Origin: Paracyclopina nana
Lineage: Eukaryota; Arthropoda; Copepoda; Cyclopoida; Cyclopettidae
Length of the DNA stretch: 64,000 bases
Assembly (NCBI GenBank): GCA_019096065.1
Contig: JAGUCH010000003.1
Location: 9,300,001 to 9,364,000 of the forward strand
Direction of reading: 5' to 3'
In this document: piece by piece, positions 43,125-56,676 of the stretch
How positions within the stretch are numbered: the first letter of the stretch is position 1
How the letters are laid out: each line of letters opens with the position of its first letter
Notes under the pieces: generated by a model
Database searches by the model: none
What the model saw: the letters and a program-made list of their open reading frames with translations, nothing else
Told to the model about the DNA's origin: nothing
Position numbers and translations under genes: made by a program

Positions 43125-45447
43125 TCACTCTGCTTGCTCCTTGATTCTTGATTCCAATGCATTGAGCTGTTCCAAGATCTCTTTGGGCAAGCTGTCTCCA
43201 ACTTGTCTCTCAAAGTAGGATCTTAGCTCTTGGACTTCATCCAGCCAGAATTGCTTGGGAGTAGAAAAGAGGCTGTTGAGGTCGACCTCTTCTTTGAGCC
43301 CCTCCAACTTGAGGCTGTCCAAGGTTGGGATGTAACCAACGGGACTTTTCTGAGCAATGCTCTCTTCGCCATCGCACCTTCTGAGGCACCAATCGATGAC
43401 TCTTATGTTGTCACCGAATCCAGGCCACAGGAATCCCCCAGTGGCTGGTGACTTTCTGAACCAGTTCACCAAGAAGAGGTTGGGCATCACGTTGCCCTCC
43501 TTCTGGCCCAGAGAGAGCCAGTGTGCCAAATAGTGGCCGAAATTGTAGCCAAAAAAGGGCCTCATGGAGAAAGGGTCATGCATGACCATCTTGCCCTTGT
43601 GCTCGGCGGCTGCAGTGGCCTCGGATTTGAGTGAGGCTCCCAGGAACACACCGTGTTCCCAGGAGAGGGCTTGGGAGACGAGTGGCACTCCCTCAGGCCT
43701 TCTGCCTCCAAAGAGGATGGCATCGACCTTGACGCCCTTGGGCTCCTCCCAATGCCCATCCAGGATGGGGCAGTTTTCGGCTGGGGCACAAAACCTGCTG
43801 TTGGGGTGAGCTGCATTGCGTCCACAGCCCCTGGTCCATGCTTGGCCAAGCCAATCGGTCAGTGTTTCGGGGGCCTCCTTGGTCATGCCCTCCCACCAGA
43901 CGCCGCCATCCTCAGTGAGCGCCACATTGGTGAAGAGCGTGTTCTTGAAGATGGTCTGCATGGCCACGGGGTTGGAGTCGTCCGAGGTGCCCGGGGCGAC
44001 GCCAAAGAATCCATTTTCGGGGTTGATGGCTCGCAGCTCACCAGCCTCGTTCCACCTGAGCCAGGCAATGTCATCGCCGACGCAGGTGACATCGTAGCCC
44101 TCCAGGGTTGGCCTGAGCATGGCCAGATTGGTCTTGCCGCAGGCTGAGGGGAAGGCTGCGCAAATGTACTTCCTCTGACCTTCATCCTCATTCGGCCTCT
44201 TGATGCCCATGATGAGCATGTGCTCGGCCAGCCAGCCCTCCTTCCTGGCCAGGCTGGAGCCGATCCTGAGGGCGAAGCACTTCTTGCCCAGGAGCGAGTT
44301 GCCGCCATATCCAGAGCCAAAGCTGATGATCTCATTGTCGTGGGGCTTGTGGGCGACGAGGACCTGGGCCGGGTTGCAGGGCCACATGACATCCTCATCA
44401 TGATCATCCTTGAGCGGGCAGCCCACGGAGTGCAGGCACTTGATGAATTGGCCGTCATCCTCGGCGATGCAGTCCAGGACAGCTGCGCTCACACGGGTCA
44501 TGACTCGCATGCTGACGGCCACGTAGGGCGAGTCGGTGAGCTCGATGCCGTTCTTGGAGAGCGGCCCACCAATGGGGCCCATGCTGTAGGGCACCAGGTA
44601 CATGGTGCGGCCTTGCATGCATCCAGGAAAGCGGTCAGCGATGGCCTTGGTCAGCTGCTCAGGGGACATCCAGTGACCCAGCGTGCCGGTCACACCCTCG
44701 CCGGGCTCGGGGATAGTCTCGGTCTTCTCCGGGGTGGAGATGACGGTCTTGGACTCCACCCTGGCCACGTCCTTGGGGTCGGTCCTGGTGTAGAAGCAGT
44801 TGTCGTACTTGGGGAGCGGGATGAGCACTCCCTTGCTGACGAGGGCGGCCTTCAAGGCCTTGTCCTCGGCCAGGCTGCCGTCCATGATGTGCAGGTTGGT
44901 GGGGTTGCACATCATGATCTGCTCATGAGCCCAGTTCCTCACGGAGGTTGGAAGATCCCTCCAGTCGCCATTGATCACGGCCACGGGGCACTCGTTGGCG
45001 ACCTTGCTCACCCTGCTGCTGATGGTGCCAATGCTGCAGAAGAAATTCAGGTTAGGTGAAATCGGAACTTTTTCCTTTTCTTCTACAAATATCTAAGCCT
45101 TTCTTAAAAAATAAACAAGATACTTAAAAGTATTTTGCCTTTAAAATATGTATTTAAGCAGTTTCATTAAAAAACCAAACAAAAGTACAGGCAAAAGTGA
45201 AGTTTCTGGTGAAACATTTTCGGAACTTTATCACACTTTCTACAGCCCAACCTCTTTTTTTAGCTCGGAAGTTTTATTCCTAAAGATCTCTCAACCTTTC
45301 TATGTAATTATGTATGGTATATTAGAATGCATGTTTCCTCTCTTGTAGTAGCACAAATAAAAGCGCATAATTTTCTTGGTCGAAAAAAGTAACTTACGTG
45401 GACCATTGGTCGGCAATGGGAGTAATGAAGTCATTGATGATAGGCAT
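43125..45447 (-). CDS. Pepck: Phosphoenolpyruvate carboxykinase (GTP)
   Basis: Exons 45398-45447 (ATG 45447) and 43125-45033; 652 aa. It converts oxaloacetate and GTP to phosphoenolpyruvate, CO2 and GDP, the committed step of gluconeogenesis and glyceroneogenesis. Visible are the P-loop and reactive Cys (FPSACGKTNLAM, Cys near 315), the metal/nucleotide segment GDDIAWLRW, the substrate loop FGGRRPEGVPLV, and NWFRKSPATGGFLWPGFGDN. The N-terminus (MPIINDFITPIADQWSTIG) shows no clear mitochondrial presequence, so the cytosolic form is likely. The exon is strikingly GC-rich compared with its flanks, as in highly expressed genes. Family length is about 620-650. Confidence 0.97.
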
Positions 45448-45595
45448 TTTGTATAGTTTTTTCTTGAACTTCAAAGGGAAATTGGGACTCAAAGAGCTGA
45501 GTTGAAAAAGCCAAAAATTGGCCTTTTTTCAAATGGGGTTGTTGATGGGTTGGATGTTACGAGTTGAATGCATACCAGAGCTCACTCAGCTGGCG

Positions 45596-45603
45596 CTTTT
45601 ATA
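45596..45603 (-). promoter_or_regulatory. TATA box of PEPCK
   Basis: TATAAAAG on the minus strand, about 150 bases before the ATG. A start near 45570 is expected, where a GCATTC initiator-like sequence lies. A TATA promoter fits a tightly regulated metabolic gene. Confidence 0.6.
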
Positions 45604-46558
45604 CGATTTCTGCTGGAGGCTCGCGACGCGTTATTGCGAGAAGAGAAGCGACGCGCACTTCATCAACTGAATAAATCTGGAATTTGACTCGTTTGCAATG
45701 GACTACAGGTCACCAATTGAACCCAAGAGAAATTAATGACACCACCCAACATCTGCAGATGATTTACAATATTTTGCCAAATGGCGTCGGGTTTTTTCCT
45801 TGCCCCAATCTCTCAACTGATCAATTTGCATCGAATTGCATCTATGGCAGCTCTACTCATAGGAAATGGTATAAAACCTGCGTACCTTCCCTTATTCATA
45901 TCCTGGTTATTTTTGAGATGACCTAGTAACAGACATGTATGGCCTTGAACATGGTCTCCTTTGTGAGCCTTCTGCGGCCTTGGAAGAGAAAGCCATGTAT
46001 TGATCTTCCTGCTCTCACAATTTTTCCATCATCCCAGCCACTGTGGAAATTCCCACTCGCATCTATTTAAGCCGTATTAAAGCATTTTTATATTAGAATG
46101 AAACACTAGCAAATTCCATAGAGGAAATTGCATTTCAAAGTACAAACTCTTGGAAATTTTCCTCGGCCCCTTTTATGTGAACATGGAATGTTACAAGTAA
46201 CCTACTTGCGCTATGAAAGTAACATTCCACCATTTCAATGCATAAACCTGATTTTCAACTCATAATAAATGGATTGAATATTTTTTACCACGGTCCAAAT
46301 GACTTCAAAAATAACGCATCAAAAGGTTGGCTTAAAGTCTTAATCATAAAAGAAAACATCTTAAACACTCAGCATTGGCCAATTATATTAAAAATCGCAA
46401 TTATTTGAACATTCATCAAAAGTCGACTGAAACCTTTAAATTAGATAATTGTTTCTAATATCGTTGTATCGACCCAAATACAATAAAAAACAAACAAACA
46501 AGTTTTCAAGTATCTTCTGGGAATCGTTGATTGTTTTTTGTTTTTCAAGAAGCTAGTT
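45604..46558. other. Intergenic region between PEPCK and the small Cys-rich ORF
   Basis: AT-rich, with no supported gene, RNA or repeat. Confidence 0.4.
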
Positions 46559-46985
46559 TTAGTACTTTTTTAGACTGTCACTTGTCCAGTTATTCGGTAC
46601 TTTTACGGCAGCCATGGCAACAAGTTGGGTCAGGTGATCCACCAAAACCTGATCTTCTACGTAGTTAGATGCCATAAAAACTTTTCTAGTTTCTACGTCG
46701 TTCCACAGAGTACAACATCGTACTTCTTCTGGTATTGCCCAATGTTGGGTGGAAACTCCATTTCTGGTTTGAACTGGACTTCCATTGCATTGGAGGCTCG
46801 ACTGCTTGTGAAGCAAAATGCATACAAATATGGTTGCCTTGAGCAACACACAATTTTTACACTCTTCTGAAACGTCTCCTAAATCTCAAGTTGGGATCAT
46901 CACATTTGTACGCTAAAAATACTGAACAAGCATCGCATGCGCTACCTGCAACGACGCAAAGTATGAAAAAAAAAAATAACTTCAT
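46559..46985 (-). pseudogene. Small secreted Cys-containing ORF with a frame break
   Basis: From ATG 46985 the sequence gives a signal-peptide-like start (MKLFFFFILCVVAGSA, then CDACSVFLAYKC). That frame closes within about 45 codons. The neighbouring frame runs open for ~100 codons to a TAA at 46559 and looks coding (EECKNC near its start, VRCCTLWNDVETRKVF, NNWTSDSLKKY). The two frames meet around 46870-46890 without a usable intron, so a one-base lesion or an assembly error is likely. No family recognised. It lies between GCN1 and PEPCK on the same strand. Confidence 0.4.
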
Positions 46986-47180
46986 TTAGGAAAATCAGCT
47001 AGGTGAAAAGCTTTTCGTACTTTCCAACTTAAGCCAAAGTCCTGTTAGCAAACGAAAGTACTAGCATTATTTTCATTTGGTCCCTGCAAGCTAAAAGTGG
47101 GCGAATGCGTAGTAAAACGAGTTCTGCTGCAAAAAAGTCTTCTGTACTGCGTAGAAGGCAAGGATTTTTAAGGTTAAACA

Positions 47181-47186
47181 TTTATT
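47181..47186 (-). promoter_or_regulatory. Poly(A) signal of GCN1
   Basis: Minus-strand AATAAA about 22 nt after the stop codon; the 3' UTR is very short. Confidence 0.6.
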
Positions 47187-47207
47187 GAAGGAATTCGTGG
47201 TGGGTCG

Positions 47208-50200
47208 TCACATGTTGACGATGGTGTCGTCAATCACCTCTTCTTTGCCCTCTGGTTGATTAGCCACTTTTTGCAGCACCTTCGTCACAACATCTTGGAG
47301 CGCATCTTTTGCTCCAGCCGGCAAAACGTCAAGGCATTCTTGACAGCTTTTCTTGTCATCATTTCGCAAATGAAGCAAGCAGACCAAGGCCGTTTCCGAA
47401 AACGACCTCACAGTCGAGTTTTTCTCCTTTGTCCCGTTCACCAGCGTTGGGAGCAAGGCTTTAAGCAGGTCAGGTGGCAAAAGTCTGTCGCCCAATTTTT
47501 TGCCCCAAAAGTGGGCGATAGTGGCCACCATTTGCTTCACATCGTTGCTCTGGTGATTCATGGCCCTGAAAAAAGATCAACTGTTTGGCCAGATCATCAA
47601 AAATGAGATCAACAAACTCTACCTGCAAAAAGGCGAAATGAGGTCAGACGCCAATTCATCATTTTGCTCCATCAAGTACAAAAACAAGTATCCAGTTGCT
47701 CGTACTCCATTTTGTGCCAGAGAAACGACATCAGATGCCAAGTAGGTCTTGACAACACTCACGATTTTGCCTAGGTTTTCCTTGATGACCCTCTCTGGAG
47801 CATCTTTCATCGCAACATACAGAGCCGCAGATCTGCCATGCTTCACTTGCCATTCCGAGCCAGAGGAGTTGAGCAGGACTTCATCGAGGACACTCGCCAA
47901 ATCCTCATCTGGCAGCCATTTGCAAAACGCACCAAGGCAGCCAGCGCCTGCAGACCTCGAACTGTCCTCTGGATGCGAAATGAGGCTGATGAGCAGCGGC
48001 AACACTTGTCTCTTGATCGGCGCACTCATCTTGGCACCAGAGGGCTCAATGCAGCCTCTTAGGGCTTGTAAGTAAGTGTCCTTGACCGAAGTCTCATCGG
48101 AGTTCTTGATTCCGTTCGCCAACTCGTTGAACAGAGGATCTGGTCGCATGTGGATGTCGATGAGGTAGGACAAGGCCACTCCAGCCTTGAGTCGTACAGT
48201 CCTATTGGGATCATTCAAGGCCTTGACAAATGTGGTCTGCAGTTGGGGAAAGAAGGGCTTCAATAGGACACCAGCCTTCTCCAAAAGGCCAGCCAGTGTG
48301 TCGAGCACAGCCGTCTTGACATTGGCACCAAACCGGTCGCCAAGGATCCTAATTAAAGGACCAGTGATGTGGACGACAGAAGGCTTCAATGCCTCAGAAC
48401 TAGTGAGCTTGATCACTTCTCCTAGCCCAATGGCTGCAGTTTCTTTCAAGTCGGGTGGGCCGTTGAGAATGGATTCTCGGAAGATGGGCAAAATCGGAGT
48501 GATTCCCTTGGCCAAGCAGAATCCTGGCATGAGGCTAGTATCTGGATTCGCCGAGTATCTCAAGTCAGCGACGGCAAATCTGACCGCTTGTCTGACATCC
48601 GCCACGTGGGCCATTTGATCCGCAGTATCCAGAGTTTTGGTCACGGAGTTCAAGGCGTTCCAGGACTGGTTCAACACCACCGAGTCTTGGCTGGTGAAGA
48701 GCAGAATGAACAAGCGCACGAGCTGAGGTACATACTGTGAAAAGTCACATTTCGTGTCTCTGCAAAACGAGGCCAAAAGGGTGATGGCTGCACGTTGCTT
48801 GCCAAGGCTGGCCTCGTCCACTTTCGGCCTGTTCGTTTCATCTCGCTTGAAATTGGAAGCACTCAGTAGCTCCTCCATGATACACGAGATGCCAAGGTCA
48901 GAGTCGTCATCAGACACAGAGAGCACAACGGCCTCGGCGAATTCCAGTTCTTGAGGGTCAATCTTTGACTGGGACAAGGACGCTATCAAGGCGGGCAGAA
49001 TTTTGGGGAGATGGCGATGCAAGGCCTCTCCAGAGACGGGAGCAAGACTGGCCAAGGCCCTAGAGTTGACCTTTGGCGAGATGAGCCGAGGCACCATGTA
49101 GGGGAGCACAGCTTTGGCCTTGATGGCCATTACTTGTCGTAGACCATCCAGGGTGTTTTCGTAGATTGTGCGAGCGTGCTCATCAGTGGCATGAGCGTTG
49201 TTGGTCATTTCTTCCAGCATAGGTGGTAAAATGTCATCGAGAGCCCTACATCATGGATATTTTAATGAACTATTTAAAAGCTAGAATTAAAAGAGAACCC
49301 ACCGTGAGCCCACAGTGTTGTGAAGGCTGTCAAAAGTTTTTGCCGCAGCAGCTCTCACTTCTGGAGATTCGTCGCAGAGAGCTTTCTTCACAGTGGGAAC
49401 GAGGCTGTTGACAAAAGAGAGCACCATATCCCTCGAAGTCGAAGACATAATCTCAGATAGGCCCACACATACACCTTGGCGTTTTTCTGGGGCATCCGAG
49501 TTGAGGCCCTTCTCCAGGATGGGAATGATTTCAGGCAAGACTCTCTCGCCGAGCTTCTTCACCAAATCTCCCAAGGTGCGAGCAGCTACTTGACGCTTGT
49601 CATAAGAGTTGGAGGCCAAACAGCCGAGCAAAAGGTTGAACAGGGTAGGCAAAACTTCCCTCAGGGTCTTCGGTGTGTTGCTCACGATGACCTTCCAAAC
49701 GTGCAGGGCAGCTTGGCGAACCATCAAAGCCACATCAGACCTGCCCATGTAAAGGCCGGCCAACACACGTTGATATCTCTCTGGACCCAAAACCTAATAA
49801 AAGTCCCAATAATGATATTTTTGTTGGAAGAGCAATGCATCAAAATAATTTACCCGAACAACAGCTTTTTGAGATGACTCGGTACCAAAAGTGTCGTCTT
49901 CGCCAGCAGTGGCAGTGGTCATTTTTCCACTCACTCCAGAGACCTTGTAGAGTAAATCACCAAGCAGTTGGACGGAGGAATACCGAATCCTCCAATTGTC
50001 ATTGAACAGACCCAACTCCAGTTCAGGCAAAAGTAGAGCCACAGCAGTGTCAGCATAGGCCAACACAATTCTTTGGCCAGCTTTGTAGGCAGTATCCCTC
50101 ACAAACTCATTCTCGTCAGCCAAAGCTCTGAGAATTGGGTTGATGATTTGGCCAATGTAGGTGGTGAACTCATCAGGGAACACACTGGGCATGAAGATGA

Positions 50201-53200
50201 ACATCATGATGTATCCATCCTTGACGTGCGGAGCAATGTCCGATCGTTCAGCGGTGCGAATGATGTCCGGCATGAGTTCGTGCATCTTCTCCACTCCGAG
50301 TCCACCCACAACCTCGGCCAATCCCTGAGCAGCTCCAGACCTGTCCACGCCCGACGACTCCGAGGTCAAGGTGGACATGAGCCAAGGCAGGAGCTCTTCA
50401 AAGCTTGCCTCGCCCATGCCTTTGACCATGGCTCCTAGGGCTTTGGCAGACACTGTCCTCACCTCTGGCACAGGATCCAGCAAGGAGGATTTGAGACCAG
50501 GCAAGATGCCAGGCAAGTAGGGACTCAAATCCTTTTGATCCGTGAGTGAGTACATGTTTCCTATGATTTGGGCAGCCATTTTGCGCGTTTCAGTTGACCG
50601 GTCTTGGAAGGCTCTCTGGACCACGGGCATGATCAAAGCCAGACTTGGCGCATCGATGAAGTGCACAAATTTCGTGTCGAGCAGAGTTTGCAGGCATTCT
50701 CCAGTCTTGGCAGAGGGATCCTGGAGGGCCTTCAGCAAAATCGGCACAATTGCCTGAATCTCGGGGTTCCTGATGACAGAACCAATTTGCTTCAAGGCCT
50801 GAGCTCCAGCCTTTTGGACTTTATGATGGCTGTCACTGAGCACTTCGATGAGCTTAGGCACAATCGAGGGCAAACACGAGCTCAACTGCTTCGGTGCACA
50901 AAAAGCCATGGCTCCAAGGAGTTCCACACTACCGGTTTTGGTCCTCCATTGGTCTTCTTCCAGAGCATTGAGTAGAGCAGGCAGGACCAATTTGACCCCA
51001 TGAGCAGATAGCTTGGACATGACAGCCCTCGCGCAATCATCAGCAGCATCACGCACGTGGTCAACGGGGTCACCAAAGCAAAGCAGGAGGTGAGGCAGAA
51101 TGTGAACAATGTAAGGCTCAAACAGCCTTCCCAGCATGGTGCAAAGCATTTCGAAGGCAAAAAGAGCACCTTCTCTTGCTTTCGGTTGCTTCTTGTCTGT
51201 GACAGCCGAAGTCAGCTTGCCCATGATATCCAACTGTTTGAGACTCAAAATGCCGAGGCCCTTGACAAATCCTTGACAACAAAGTGAATTTTAAAGCCGC
51301 AGGCATAGTAGTAATACTAAATATAATTACCCGCTAGGCCATAGGCTGCTCCTCTACGTTCTCCATAGCTGATTTCTGATCCACCGAGCAAAGTAGCAAT
51401 TAAATTATTGATAATTTCAGGCGCTTCCTCCTTGATCGTTGGCACCAATGGTGGCAAACAATTGGAGACAGCCTCTTGCACTTGTTGCGAGGGAGTGTTC
51501 AGGGCCAGAATCAGCTGTCTCATGATAGGCCTCACTTTGGGATCACTAGGATCCAGATGCTTGGCCAGCGAACCCATCAGGATGACCACAGATTGCCTGG
51601 CATCATCATACTTCTGCTCTTTGGGAGCATTGTCCAAAAAGTCTTCAAAGACAGGCAATAGGTCGCCAGCAGTGGCCTTGCCATGGATATCAACTATGGC
51701 AACAGCAGCAGCCAACATCTTCTTCCTCACGAGGTCATTGCGATCAATGAGGCCGTCTTTTACTAAGAAATTGGTGGCCTTCTCCACAGAGTCTCCTAAG
51801 AAGCTAGCAAGGTTCTGCAAGGCCATGGCCAGGCCTTCACGAGGCTCCCAATAGTCAATGGCTGCTTGGATGACGCGGCCAAGAGTGTCCAGAACAGGTG
51901 GAGTGGTTTCCAATTTCTCCTCATACATCTCAAGGATTTGTTCCAATGTTGATGTTGGCTCAAGGTCAGGACACTTGGGCAAGGCCATAGCCGCGGACAT
52001 CCTAACGGAGGCCGACACTGGATTCACGACATCCTTGAGGACATCATATCCGAGTCCAGGATACGCTTCCAGGCCATGCTTGTCCCACAGAGCTTCTGCC
52101 AATAAAGCATGCTCTGGCACTGGATCATTTTTCGCCACAAAAAGTCTGAGGACAAGCTCAGAATGATTTGAGGCTTCCTTCAAGGGCACACAATCTCCGA
52201 GTGCATCAAGTCCACGCAATGCAGCGTCTCGCACACAGTTGGCCTCGTTTTTGAGTGCTCCGAAAAGAATGGAGAGCTCTTCGTTGGTGGCCTTGGCAAG
52301 GCCGAGTTTGCCCGAGGCGGAATGACACACAGCAATCAGAGCTCTGACCGCCGCATTCTGGGTAGATCCGTGCTTGGTAGACAGGAACGTCAAAAGGTCA
52401 ACCAATAGGCTGAGCATATCCTTGCGAGGCAGATATTTGGGATGTAGCTCATCTAATTCGCATAGACCTTCCTCGTCAATGCCGGAACCTTCGAGGCCAG
52501 CATGTTCACTGATAATCTCAAGGCCTTTGACAATGACAGTTTCATTGTCCTTCAATAACCACACCGCCTCTTTGATCACCTTAAAGGCCAAGTGGAAGGC
52601 CGGAGTGGTCATTGGACATGAGGTTTCGGGATCACCAACAGTGGCCTTGTGGATCTTGTCCAAGACTGACGCCATCAACTCCTTGTTTTTGGACCCTCCA
52701 TCTTGGACAATGAGCATTGTCGATGACATGATGATTTGGCCGAGGCTGTCATCCTCACTCGGGTCAAAACAAGCCTTTCTCAAATTGATAAAGAAATCGC
52801 TCATTAAGTCGCTAAACAGGGGGCATTGCAAAGGCTTGTAGAAGGTGGGCAGGAAGGAGCCATTTGCAAGTATGGACGCAAAAGCTTTCGGCTTTCCTTT
52901 CAAGGCAGCATTTAGAAGGGCCAAAAAAGGCTCCAAGTTGGATCGAGTGGCCTTAAGCCTGTTCCTCACAGCAGCCTCCTTTTCAAGTTGGTTGTTGAAG
53001 GCCTCTCTTTGCTTTGGAGTCATCTTTGGCTCAACCCATTTACCCTCCCTTTTTCGCTTCTCCTCAATTTCCCTCCTAAGAGCAATTTCTTCCATTTGCT
53101 CCTTGTACGAGTAAGCCTACAGTTAAAACATTTCAAGTGAAGGCAATGAAAGTGAGACATTGAGGCGGCGGTACCTTGCTTTCGCGCTTGATGTTCTTGG

Positions 53201-55601
53201 CATCGTTGGCCTCCCTGAGACTATCTATCAACGTCTGGTCGTACACTTGTCCCTCAGGAGTGAGGTAAATGGCGTAGTCGTTCATGCTCATTTTTAAATC
53301 AGCCGAATTGACAGCATTGACGCTCAAGTGAACAAGAGGTGGCAAAATGGCCTCAGGGTAGATTCCAGTCAGATCCTGTATAGTGTGCGATCCACTCTGA
53401 TGGGCAATGGCAGCCTTTAATATTGAATCCGTATTGTCAAAGATGAGCCTAAAATAGATTTATGCGGGTAAATAGGTAAATTTGACCACTAAAAAATACT
53501 GTAGCTTACTTCATTGGATCAACCCTGATGCGACGACAAGTCAGCTTCCATATCCTTGGATCAGACTCAATAACCGCAGGATGATGGCAAATCGGCAAGA
53601 CTGCTAAGGCCAAAACCTTGGCATCATCTTCCTGCACTGCCTTGCACAAACCAATCAAGGCCAGTTTGATGTTAGCCACTTTCAACAGATCGTTCTCATG
53701 ATGGTCAGCCATCATGGCCCAAATGTAGTCACTAAGCTGACTCGTGACGAGCTTCAAGGTTTCGAGGCCGCCTAGTACATTAGCCAGGCGTTTTACAGCT
53801 GCGTTGGCTGCTGCCCTAGCTTGGCCTTCGGAGTTGGTCAAGGCCATAGCTAAAGTCTTATACCATCTTGGGTCGCAGCTGTCACCATGGTGAAGGATCA
53901 CTTTTTCAGCCACAATTACAAGGCTCTTAAAGGCCAAGCCAGCGGCTCCCGAGAGAAACTTGTCAGAGGTGAACAAGGCGAGTTTCTGGTCCAGGACAAT
54001 TTTCATCACGTCATTGCCGTTGTTTTCGACCATCTCAGGCTTCAATTTGACAAAGCAAGCACACCCGAGGACCGCCTCGGATACCAATGACACTTGAGAC
54101 GGCTGTTTGGCGGCATTTTCCAAAACCTTCAGAATCGCCTTGACGATGTCGGCCGAATCAGCCTCAAAGTTGGCCGTGGATGCAACCAAACCTTCCAACA
54201 AGCACGAGAAGTAGCCTAGTCTCACATTTGAGGTTGTCGACTTCAAGGCCAGTCCTTTGGGTAGCCATTGCACAAATGACAAGGGACAAGCCTTGCTCTT
54301 CGTAAACCAAGTTTGAATGCCATCCAAGCAATGAACAAGCGTGCCTTCATGCACTTCGGTTTCGAGCACTTTGATCAAGTGCTCGGTGGCCTTGTTGCAC
54401 AAGTTGGCCTTGTTCGTTGACAAAACTGCATTTTCAGCCAAGGCTGCAGCCGCGGACAAAAGGCTGAGCTTGTGGCTGGCCACACTCAGTTTACCCTCAG
54501 ATCCATTCAATACATCAAAAACAGCCTTTAGCAACACCAACACGGCATCTGAATCGGACGTCTTGGAGGCTAAAGACAAAGTGCATTTGACAGCAGAGTC
54601 GCGAGTGGCATCATCATTGGCATGCAGTTGCGTGGCAAAGGGCTTGGCAAACTCATTCACATATTGGCTAAGGTCGATAGTCAGGCTGGCCAAGATGATG
54701 CTGAAGGCTTCCATGACCATTTCCGGATTCCTCAACATTGCCTTCAACATGTGAGGCAGCAAAGTTTTAAAGTCAGCATGGCCAATTTGCTTGTAAAGCG
54801 GAGTGAATGATTTGAGAACGTAGTCTGGCGTCTTGGCCTTGTTGCTGATCACCAATTTTACGAGATGCTCCAAAAGTGTGGGCTTCAAGTCTGCCTTGTG
54901 TTTGAGCAAACTAGAGCAAAACGCCAACCCTGGCAGCGAGGGATCCATGATTTTGACGATGTCAGCGTACTTCTCAAGGAGAGTAGCGTTCGCCAACAGC
55001 TTCTCCATGACCTTAATAGCCTTGTTTTCGACCCTCACAGGAAGAGTTTGGACGCCTTGGACCACATAGAGGAAATTGGCTTGAACTTCCACCATTTTCT
55101 TGCCATCGGCACCAGCAAACAGGCTGTAAATAAATAACATGAGAATTTTTCAGAGGTTTCCTTTCTTGCCAAATTTAATCACCCTTCTTTCTCAGCTTGG
55201 CCAATGATCAAAGACATCCACTGCAGTCCATAAATGGCGATTTTGGCCAAATACACAGTGGGGAAAATGGAGTTTGCCCAACAAGCGAAAGTCTCGTGCA
55301 TGGAGGCAACAAAGGCCTTGACCGCGGTCTGTGGAAACTTTTGCAAAGAGGCCTCCAGCAATTGGACAGCGACAAGTCTGGACTTACTGTCCACATATCT
55401 TGGCAAAACGATGGGAAGTTGCTTTGCCAAAAACTTGACAGCCAACTCGGCTGGCACCGTTTCATTTTCAGGACTCGCTTCGGCGCCATTGAGTAGCTCA
55501 CTCCTGAGCTGCGTCAACAATTCCACGCGAAATTTCACACTGGAGCTTTGCAATTTAATTTGCAAGTCTTTTAGCAACGACTTCGACACGGTTGCTTCCA
55601 T
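47208..55601 (-). CDS. Gcn1: GCN1, translational stress activator (HEAT-repeat protein), complete
   Basis: Exons, 5' to 3': 55183-55601, 53510-55123, 53175-53448, 51331-53116, 49854-51271, 49303-49793, 47623-49245, 47208-47565. The sum is 7983 nt, 2660 aa, close to the human length (about 2670). GCN1 sits on stalled and collided ribosomes and delivers the uncharged-tRNA signal to the kinase GCN2, leading to eIF2alpha phosphorylation. The protein is HEAT repeats throughout. The conserved eEF3-like segment ([39 protein letters not shown]) starts exon 5, and the region after it should contain the GCN2-binding part. All seven introns are short GT-AG and in phase; no lesion is seen. Confidence 0.96.
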
Positions 55602-56020
55602 GTTTTGCGTTCGTTTCGCGAGATTTCTCTAACAGCAATTCATTTCAGAAATAATATCCATGTGTCTGTAATTATTTGTTGTCAAACTGACGTGGAAAAA
55701 TGGGACCGATGATATGGCTCGATTTTAATGAGAATCCTTTAGAGTTAAGCATAAATCATTTTGAATTATAAAATGGTGACTTTTTAGGTCTAATTTAAAT
55801 ACTCTCAATTATATAAGTCTAATTTCAACTGTTTGCATAAGTCTTAAAGTTTAAATTCTATTAAACAATGTTAATTTTTTGCCTTAAATATGATAGTAAA
55901 GTCAACTCATGCCGGCAATTTCATTCAAAGGTTTAGTGACTCCAAAACTCAACTTTCAGTCTTTCATCTGGCCGGATTGAGAACTTGTTCAATTATTTCG
56001 TTATTCGAAATTGTGCCCAA
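55602..56020. promoter_or_regulatory. Divergent promoter region, GCN1 and the OB-fold gene
   Basis: Only 419 bp separate the two start codons on opposite strands. The region is AT-rich with no clear TATA box for either side, as usual for shared housekeeping promoters. Confidence 0.5.
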
Positions 56021-56676
56021 ATGGACTCTCCGTATTTGCCCGTGATGATTGAGGAATGCCCCAAAATTGCCGATGTCCAGGTTAGTTCTTGGCCAAGTGG
56101 CAAAGTCAGACTTGTGGGCACATTGCATCGAAAACCGTATGAGCTGGCCAAAGACGATGTTTTTTTGAACGTGCAACAACTCGAGGCTCAATTGATTCGA
56201 CCGCCCAAACGACCAGCGCGTACCCATTTTTTACCTTCTGACGAAATTTATCTGAAATCAGTTACGCCTTCAGGCGAGCACAAACTCATCCTGGATTTCA
56301 GGTATTAGTAAAAACATTGTCAAATTCTGAAAACAGTCTTTATGTAACAGTGGTTTTTCACAGCCTGGTGCCTGAAAAGTTGAAGCGCTGGAAAGAGGAT
56401 GACACTGTGCAGGTCATGGGTGAATTGAAGAGCCCCAATGAGAACAATGATCAAATTGGCCTTCAAGTTCACATTGTGAGAGATTTCTCCCAAGTTTGCA
56501 TGACCAAGTACTATTTGGGCATTTCGAAGCAAAGCTTGGCCTGTCCTAGAGCTCATATGAGGAGGCGAATGCTGGACACAGTCTTGTCGCCAGCCCCAAT
56601 GGCTTTTTTGACTTCAATCCCTTTGTCACCGTCCAAGGATGACAGCTTGGATTTATTCGAGGACATGAGTGCCTAG
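56021..56676 (+). CDS. Small OB-fold-like protein, possibly TEN1-like
   Basis: Exons 56021-56301 and 56364-56676; 197 aa, start MDSPYLPVMIEECPKIADVQ. The pattern of alternating strands (KVRLVGTLHRK, KLILDFSLVPEKL, DDTVQVMGELKS, GLQVHIVRDFSQV) is that of an OB fold. The block LVPE...VMGEL followed by a final helix resembles TEN1 of the CST telomere/replication complex. It is longer than typical TEN1 (about 120) owing to a tail after ~160. The assignment is tentative; another single-strand-DNA or RNA-binding OB protein is possible. Confidence 0.5.

Noticed and set aside
44220-45059. Plus-strand ORF opposite PEPCK
   Set aside because: It mirrors the GC-rich PEPCK exon and is rich in Gly/His/Asp; no recognisable motif.
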